From JALYUA01 sp038229875 (GTDB lineage Bacteria > Acidobacteriota > Thermoanaerobaculia > UBA5066 > Gp7-AA6), in NCBI GenBank assembly GCA_038229875.1, contig JBBROA010000082.1, positions 1-19,303 on the forward strand: a stretch of 19,303 bases of DNA, written 5' to 3'. The position numbers were made by a program, and so were the translations under genes. Shown one piece after another: positions 15,908 through 19,303 of this stretch (the first letter of the stretch is position 1; each line of letters opens with the position of its first letter). The notes below the pieces were generated by a model. It did no database searches. It saw nothing but the letters and a program-made list of their open reading frames with translations, and was not told where the DNA came from.

Positions 15908-16528
15908 TCACCGGACCGCAGGCGGGCCGCTCTTCTGTGGAACGAGGGCACCCGCCGAGACAATCATCTTCATCGCCTGCTCGCCGGTCATGTCGAGGTA
16001 GAGGATCTTCTCGTCGGGGACGAGCAGGAGAAATCCCGTCGTGGGATTCACGGCGCTCGGGATGAAGACGCTCCGGATCTGATGCCCGGTCTTCTCTCCC
16101 GCTTCGCCGGAAACCGCCGACGTCACGAATCCGAGCCCCCAGGATCCCGGGGAAGGAAACTCGACGATCGCGACTTTTCCGAACGCGCCCGAGCGCCCGG
16201 GACCCAGCAGAAGCTCGGCGATCTGGCGCAGAGTCGCGTAGATCTTGTTGATGAGAGGCACGCGGTGCATGACCCGGTCCCAGAGCGAGAAGATGCGACG
16301 GCCGAGCAGGTTCGCCGCCAGAAATCCGAGGACGAGCAGCAGCAGGTTCAGGAGGACGAATCCGAGGCCGAACACGGAGATGCCGCGAGCGCGCAGCTCG
16401 TGCCCGAGGATCCCGTCGAAAAAGGTGAAGAGGCTCCAGACGACCCACGCGGTCAGCGCGGTGGGCGCGAGGATGAAGAGGCCGGCGATCCAGTATCGCC
16501 GGAGGCGGGACCAGAAGGGGTGGGGCAC
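15908..16528 (-). CDS. DUF502 family inner-membrane protein
   Basis: The product has 206 residues from a GTG. It has two transmembrane helices (about 13-35, IAGLFILAPTALTAWVVWSLF; and 50-75, VFGLGFVLLNLLLLVLGFLAANLLG). A conserved soluble half follows with VPLINKIYATLRQI, VAIVEFPSPGSWGLGFVT and FIPSAVNPTTGFLLLVPDEKI. These blocks and the size are those of DUF502, widespread membrane proteins of unknown function. The motif PNPTSG, usual at this place, appears as VNPTTG. It lies 21 bp after the beta-barrel gene and 19 bp before the CRTAC1 gene, so it is very likely co-transcribed. Confidence 0.93.
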   Translation of the reverse strand: MPHPFWSRLRRYWIAGLFILAPTALTAWVVWSLFTFFDGILGHELRARGISVFGLGFVLLNLLLLVLGFLAANLLGRRIFSLWDRVMHRVPLINKIYATLRQIAELLLGPGRSGAFGKVAIVEFPSPGSWGLGFVTSAVSGEAGEKTGHQIRSVFIPSAVNPTTGFLLLVPDEKILYLDMTGEQAMKMIVSAGALVPQKSGPPAVR

Positions 16529-16549
16529 GCCGCGCAGTGTAGCGCCGCG

Positions 16550-17536
16550 TCAGAAGAATCGCGTGAGAGTGAGAGACCAGGTGGTTCCCTGGCGGAAGGA
16601 CTCGTCCGTCAGGCTCTTCGAATAGATCTCCCGGTACACCCCGGGAGAGACGCGGAATCCTTTCCAGGGCAGAAAGGTTGCGCGCAGAAAGAAGCCCCCG
16701 TTGTGAAAGCCGGTGCCTTCGTCCTCTTCGCCATTCCACCGCCCGATGGACTGGTACTGGCCCGCGTACTGGATGGCGAGGCCGGTCGTCCCGATCCGAA
16801 GATTGGGGCCGAAGCTGTATCGAAAGGTCGCCGGCGCCTTAAAGCCCTTTGAATTCGAGTAGAGCGGGAGCTGCGCATCGGCGGACGCCGCGAGGACGAA
16901 CGGGCCGACGGGTTTCGACCAGACGAGGGAGACGATCGGATCGACCGTGCCGCTCCCGAACTGGATGTGTTCGTGCTTCTTTCCCTCGCGTCCGAGCTCG
17001 ATCGGGTTCTCCTCCGTGCGCCCGAGCGGAAGCGTCAGCCCGGCGCCGGCCTGAAGCGATCCGCCGAGGGCGAAGAGTAGGGTCAGCTGGCCGTCGCTGA
17101 CGCCCCGGAGCGTCTCGGTGCGGTGGTGGATGTCGCCGTACGGCGGAACGTACGGGTCACCCGCGAGCGTCGCATACCGGACCTTCTGGACCTTGACGTC
17201 GTACGGGAGACGCAGCGACGCGGTCAGGCCGCTCGTCGCGCCGTAGTCGGCGACCAGCTCGGTGTGGAACAGGTCGAGCGTGACGACGTGCCGGTGGTCC
17301 GGGATCGTGAACGAGGCGCATTCGGGCGCTACGTCGGGGCAGGAGGCGACGTGCGACGTGTTGAAGCGGCCGTACGCGCTCGCGAGCGTCACCCGCCACG
17401 CGCCCTCCGGGAGAATCTGTCGGTCGGCCCCTCCGCCGGAGAGGTTGGGGTTGGCTCAGGCCGGTCAGGCGAATGCGGCAGGGGCCGTCAGGAACGCGAC
17501 CAGAAAGACGAGGAACGCGTGCCGACGAAACCGCAC
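16550..17536 (-). CDS. Outer-membrane beta-barrel-like protein with two in-frame TGA codons (candidate UxxU selenoprotein or broken gene)
   Basis: Read from GTG 17536, the frame encodes a model signal peptide: basic RFRRH, hydrophobic AFLVFLVAFL, then TAPAAFA with cleavage after Ala23. Codon 24 is TGA (17467-17465), then Pro-Ala, then TGA at codon 27 (17458-17456). The same frame then continues as ANPNLSGGGADRQILPEGAW and runs open for about 280 more codons. The body has alternating amphipathic strands and ends LTLTRFF, an aromatic terminus typical of outer-membrane barrels. Without recoding, translation could begin only at GTG 17392, which lacks a signal and starts inside the first predicted strand. 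TGA-x-x-TGA is the spacing of CxxC. The stop of the HMA-thioredoxin gene is one base upstream of the GTG. Recoding as selenocysteine is inference; pseudogene or assembly error are the alternatives. Confidence 0.65.
17428..17444 (-). promoter_or_regulatory. Candidate SECIS-like hairpin after the TGA pair
   Basis: On the - strand CCTCTCC (17444-17438) pairs with GGAGGGG (17434-17428) in a 7-bp stem with one G-U, closed by the loop GGC. The loop begins 18 bases after the second TGA and has G at its first position. Both fit the general description of bacterial SECIS elements (small hairpin roughly 16-37 bases downstream, G early in the apical loop). In GC-rich DNA such stems arise easily, so this is weak support. 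Confidence 0.3.
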
Positions 17537-17537
17537 G

Positions 17538-18215
17538 TCAGACGCCGCCCGCCGCCTCCGCCCTTTCGACGAGCTTCAGGATCTTGTCCCACATGCCCCC
17601 GGTCTCGGCGCCGACAAACTTCCCGCGCGCGTCGTACACTCGGACGTACGGGAGAGCCTCGGCCCGGAACTCCCTGGTGGCCTGCTTCGCGGCCGCGTTG
17701 TCCCACTTCCCGATGTTGACGCGGCGCACCGCGATCTTCGGACTGCCCTGCACGAGATGCTGCAGGCGCGCATCGAGCAGGTGGCAAGGGCTGCACCACT
17801 CCGCCCAGTAGTCGATCACCGTGACCTTGCCGGCCACCAGCGTTTTCGCGACGTCGATCCGGTCGCCCTCGCTCGCGGAGGCGATGTCGAGGCCTCGCCG
17901 GACTTCGTCGGAGAGAGGCTGGAGGTCCTTGCGCTCTTCGCCCGCGAACACGGCCTCGTACCCGTTGTCCTGAAGCGCCTTTCGGATCTTCTCCCGGTCG
18001 AACCCGTCGGCGACGTCGACGGTCGCAGTGCCGGCCTTCCAGTCGAGCTTCGCGTTCTTCACGCCGGGGACGCCGTTCAAAGTCTTCAGAATCGGCGGCG
18101 CGCACGCGGCGCAGTCGATCCCGACGACCGTGAACTTGAGTGGCTCGGCGGCCGACAGAGACACAGCCGTGGACATGACAGCGGCAATGGCAAAGGCGTT
18201 GCGGAGAGTCTTCAT
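17538..18215 (-). CDS. Exported HMA-domain and thioredoxin-domain fusion protein
   Basis: The product has 225 residues. A signal peptide (MKTLRNAFAIAAVMSTAVSLSAA) is followed by a heavy-metal-associated domain (about 26-92) whose metal-binding loop is GIDCAAC (Cys35, Cys38), as in MerP/CopZ-type modules. After a linker comes a thioredoxin domain (about 112-215) with WAEWCSPC (Cys141, Cys144) and cis-Pro189 in ALPYVRVYD. The order HMA-thioredoxin on one exported chain suggests metal handling coupled to thiol-disulfide exchange, for instance copper or mercury delivery. CSPC differs from the CGPC of classical thioredoxin. The next gene begins one base after the stop and carries the TGA-x-x-TGA motif, so the two products may be functional partners. 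It is the first gene of the operon; no strong Shine-Dalgarno is seen. Confidence 0.93.
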   Translation of the reverse strand: MKTLRNAFAIAAVMSTAVSLSAAEPLKFTVVGIDCAACAPPILKTLNGVPGVKNAKLDWKAGTATVDVADGFDREKIRKALQDNGYEAVFAGEERKDLQPLSDEVRRGLDIASASEGDRIDVAKTLVAGKVTVIDYWAEWCSPCHLLDARLQHLVQGSPKIAVRRVNIGKWDNAAAKQATREFRAEALPYVRVYDARGKFVGAETGGMWDKILKLVERAEAAGGV

Positions 18216-18261
18216 GAAAACAGCTAACAGGATGGCCGCGGGAGGGAATTCCGCAACTTGT

Positions 18262-18354
18262 TGGCGGAGAGGACGGGATTCGAACCCGTGGTAGGGGTAT
18301 TAACCCTACGGCGGTTTAGCAAACCGCTGGTTTCAGCCACTCACCCACCTCTCC
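18262..18354 (-). tRNA. tRNA-Ser(GCU), CCA encoded
   Basis: This is a 93-base class II tRNA. Read on the - strand, the acceptor GGAGAGG pairs with CCTCTCC, then discriminator G and CCA (18264-18262). The anticodon stem GCGGT/ACCGC holds TTGCTAA, with anticodon GCT at 18320-18318. A long variable arm (GTAGGGTTAATACCCCTAC) and the T-arm CGGGTTCGAATCCCG complete it. It is not tRNA-Sec, whose anticodon would be TCA. It lies 46 bp upstream of the HMA-thioredoxin gene on the same strand. Confidence 0.97.
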
Positions 18355-18513
18355 GCAAGCGCAGGACGGGCGATTGTACGGGAATCGGTTGATGAGTAAC
18401 AACCAGCGGTTCGGCGCTGCGCGCCGCCGATGGGGAAGCGCCGGAAAGTAGCCGGCGCTGCCTTCGGCTCAGCCACAACGTCGCCTCCGCTCTCTACGGG
18501 ACGCGCTCACGCG
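18355..18513. other. Spacer between tRNA-Ser(GCU) and repeat copy 2
   Basis: No gene is seen. A perfect 8-bp hairpin (AGCGCCGG 18437-18444, 7-base loop, CCGGCGCT 18452-18459) stands alone and may be part of a longer version of the neighbouring repeat element. The tRNA promoter on the - strand should lie in about 18355-18410. Confidence 0.45.
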
Positions 18514-18699
18514 CCGGCCAGCGGCTCGCCTGTCGGCTCGACCGCTGGCCTCGTCCCTCCGTTCGCTGCGGCTCCCGCCCCGAGAGGCTCCTCCCTCCCT
18601 CTGGTCGGGAGACTCCTCTCGGGGCGAGCGTAGTCACCAGCTCGACCGAAGCGCAGCTTTGCGCCCTCTTCCCGCGCACCGGGGGAGAGGGTACGGGTG
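18514..18699. repeat. Hairpin-rich intergenic repeat, copy 2
   Basis: This is a direct copy of 21-198. The first hairpin is unchanged (GGCCAGCGG 18516-18524, CCGCTGGCC 18542-18550). The second is GCCCCGAGAGG (18577-18587) with CCTCTCGGGGC (18615-18625). Compared with copy 1, two adjacent base pairs (A-T, T-A) are replaced by C-G pairs on both arms, so pairing is preserved. The tail has CCCTCTTCCC and GGGGGAGAGGG arms (about 18664-18691). It sits in the intergenic space 3' of the methyltransferase gene. Confidence 0.8.
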
Positions 18700-18769
18700 C
18701 GGAGAGACACATGAAGACTGACAAGGTCCGCGGCCCCCCGGAGCGTCACCTTCTCATCTCTACCGCTTT

Positions 18770-19303
18770 TTACCGACGGCGGAACGAGCCGATCATCGAA
18801 ACTCCCCAGGGAAGGGTCAGTCTCCGCATCAGCACCGCTTCGACGCGAAGAACGGCGGTCAGGAGCGCGTTCACGCTCCTTGGCGGCATCGGCATGATCC
18901 GTTGCGGATGCGCGCTCCGGAGCCCGACGATCCACCGATGCGCCAGCAGGGCCGGCGCCAGCAGTGGGAACAACAGGAAATTCATGTGGGAGAACCGGAT
19001 CGTCTCGAACCCGGCCGCCTCCAGTCGTGTCCGCAGCGGGCGAAGGTAGTACCGGCGGTGATGCTGGTTCGCGACGTCGTGCATGCTCCAGAGCCACGGG
19101 AAGGAGGACGTCAGCAGGACGAGAAGACCTCCGGGGCGTAACAGCCTGTGCATCTCCGCGATGAAGGACTCATCGTCTTCCAGATGCTCGATCAGCCCGA
19201 TCGCTGTCACCACGTCGAACGAGGCGTCAGGAAACGGCACCTCGCGCGCGTCGGCGAGCGCCACGCACCTTAATCCCCGCCGCGCGCAGAATCGCAGGGC
19301 CTC
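18770..19303 (-). CDS. Class I SAM-dependent methyltransferase, 5' end beyond the window
   Basis: The frame is open to the window edge, so the N terminus and the glycine-rich motif I are missing; about 177 residues are seen. DAREVPFPDASFDVVTAIGL is the typical acidic and post-II region, EHLEDDESFIAEMHRLLRPGGLLVLLT is the motif III and IV region of Methyltransf_11/25 proteins, and HHRRYYLRPLRTRLEAAGF is the usual C-terminal block. A hydrophobic stretch (FLLFPLLAPALLAHRWIVGL) resembles the lipid- or membrane-linked tail found in methyltransferases of glycan or quinone pathways. The substrate is unknown. A GTG at 19264 could be taken as a start but would remove the cofactor-binding core, so truncation by the window is the better reading. 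Confidence 0.9.
   Translation of the reverse strand, partial: EALRFCARRGLRCVALADAREVPFPDASFDVVTAIGLIEHLEDDESFIAEMHRLLRPGGLLVLLTSSFPWLWSMHDVANQHHRRYYLRPLRTRLEAAGFETIRFSHMNFLLFPLLAPALLAHRWIVGLRSAHPQRIMPMPPRSVNALLTAVLRVEAVLMRRLTLPWGVSMIGSFRRR

Noticed and set aside
17390..17536. Genome-wide reassignment of TGA to Trp
   Set aside because: Many genes in the window end in TGA with the next gene starting right there (for example at 1886-1888 and 12092-12094), so TGA is a normal stop in this organism.
18262..18354. tRNA-Sec that could explain the TGA codons
   Set aside because: The anticodon is GCT and the acceptor stem has 7 bp, so it is an ordinary tRNA-Ser.
18514..18699. Insertion sequence or composite transposon ends (two direct copies flanking the window)
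   Set aside because: There is no transposase in or near either copy, no terminal inverted repeats or target duplications are visible, and about 18 kb of housekeeping-type genes lie between. An intergenic repeat family fits better.

Overview
This is a GC-rich bacterial stretch with dense, mostly co-directional genes, short gaps and standard-code stops. The gene content (a CRTAC1/ASPIC-UnbV repeat protein, a DUF502 membrane protein, an Lmo0937-type mini membrane protein, a SpoIIE phosphatase, many PAS domains) suggests an environmental, probably soil or sediment, organism. Acidobacteriota is my best guess, but no marker in the window proves it.

Layout. Positions 1-198 hold one copy of a hairpin-rich intergenic repeat; a second copy lies at 18514-18699. 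From 253 to 6088 five genes run on the + strand: a secreted protein, a HAD-family phosphatase, an unrecognised lipoprotein, an aldehyde dehydrogenase, and a protein made of four PAS domains with no output domain. A tRNA-Ser(UGA) follows at 6288-6377. Directly after it come two perfect 100-bp tandem repeats, each ending in the last 18 bases of that tRNA, a layout like that of the Escherichia coli tyrT locus. About 335 bp without a gene follow. A small secreted protein (-) and a cardiolipin-synthase-like phospholipase D (+) are then transcribed divergently. Next come a stand-alone response regulator (-) and a 49-residue membrane protein (+) with a clear intrinsic terminator.

From 18215 down to 9828 the - strand carries what looks like one seven-gene operon (gaps of 1-48 bp, one overlap). 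In order of transcription it encodes an exported heavy-metal-associated (HMA) plus thioredoxin fusion, an outer-membrane beta-barrel-like protein, a DUF502 membrane protein, a CRTAC1-type FG-GAP/ASPIC-UnbV protein, a flavin-dependent halogenase-like FAD enzyme, a short-chain dehydrogenase, and a membrane-anchored SpoIIE phosphatase. Beyond the operon lie tRNA-Ser(GCU) on the - strand, the second repeat copy, and the 3' part of a SAM-dependent methyltransferase that runs off the window.

The most unusual signal is in the beta-barrel gene. A convincing signal peptide (GTG at 17536) is in the same reading frame as the barrel, but two in-frame TGA codons spaced TGA-x-x-TGA fall at mature positions 1 and 4. 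This is the spacing of a CxxC motif, lies just after the predicted cleavage site, and is followed by a small hairpin at a distance compatible with a bacterial SECIS element. It may be an undescribed UxxU selenoprotein, paired with the HMA-thioredoxin protein encoded one base upstream. The alternative is a doubly nonsense-mutated gene. The other notable signals are the tRNA-derived tandem repeat and the compensatory base-pair changes between the two copies of the long repeat.
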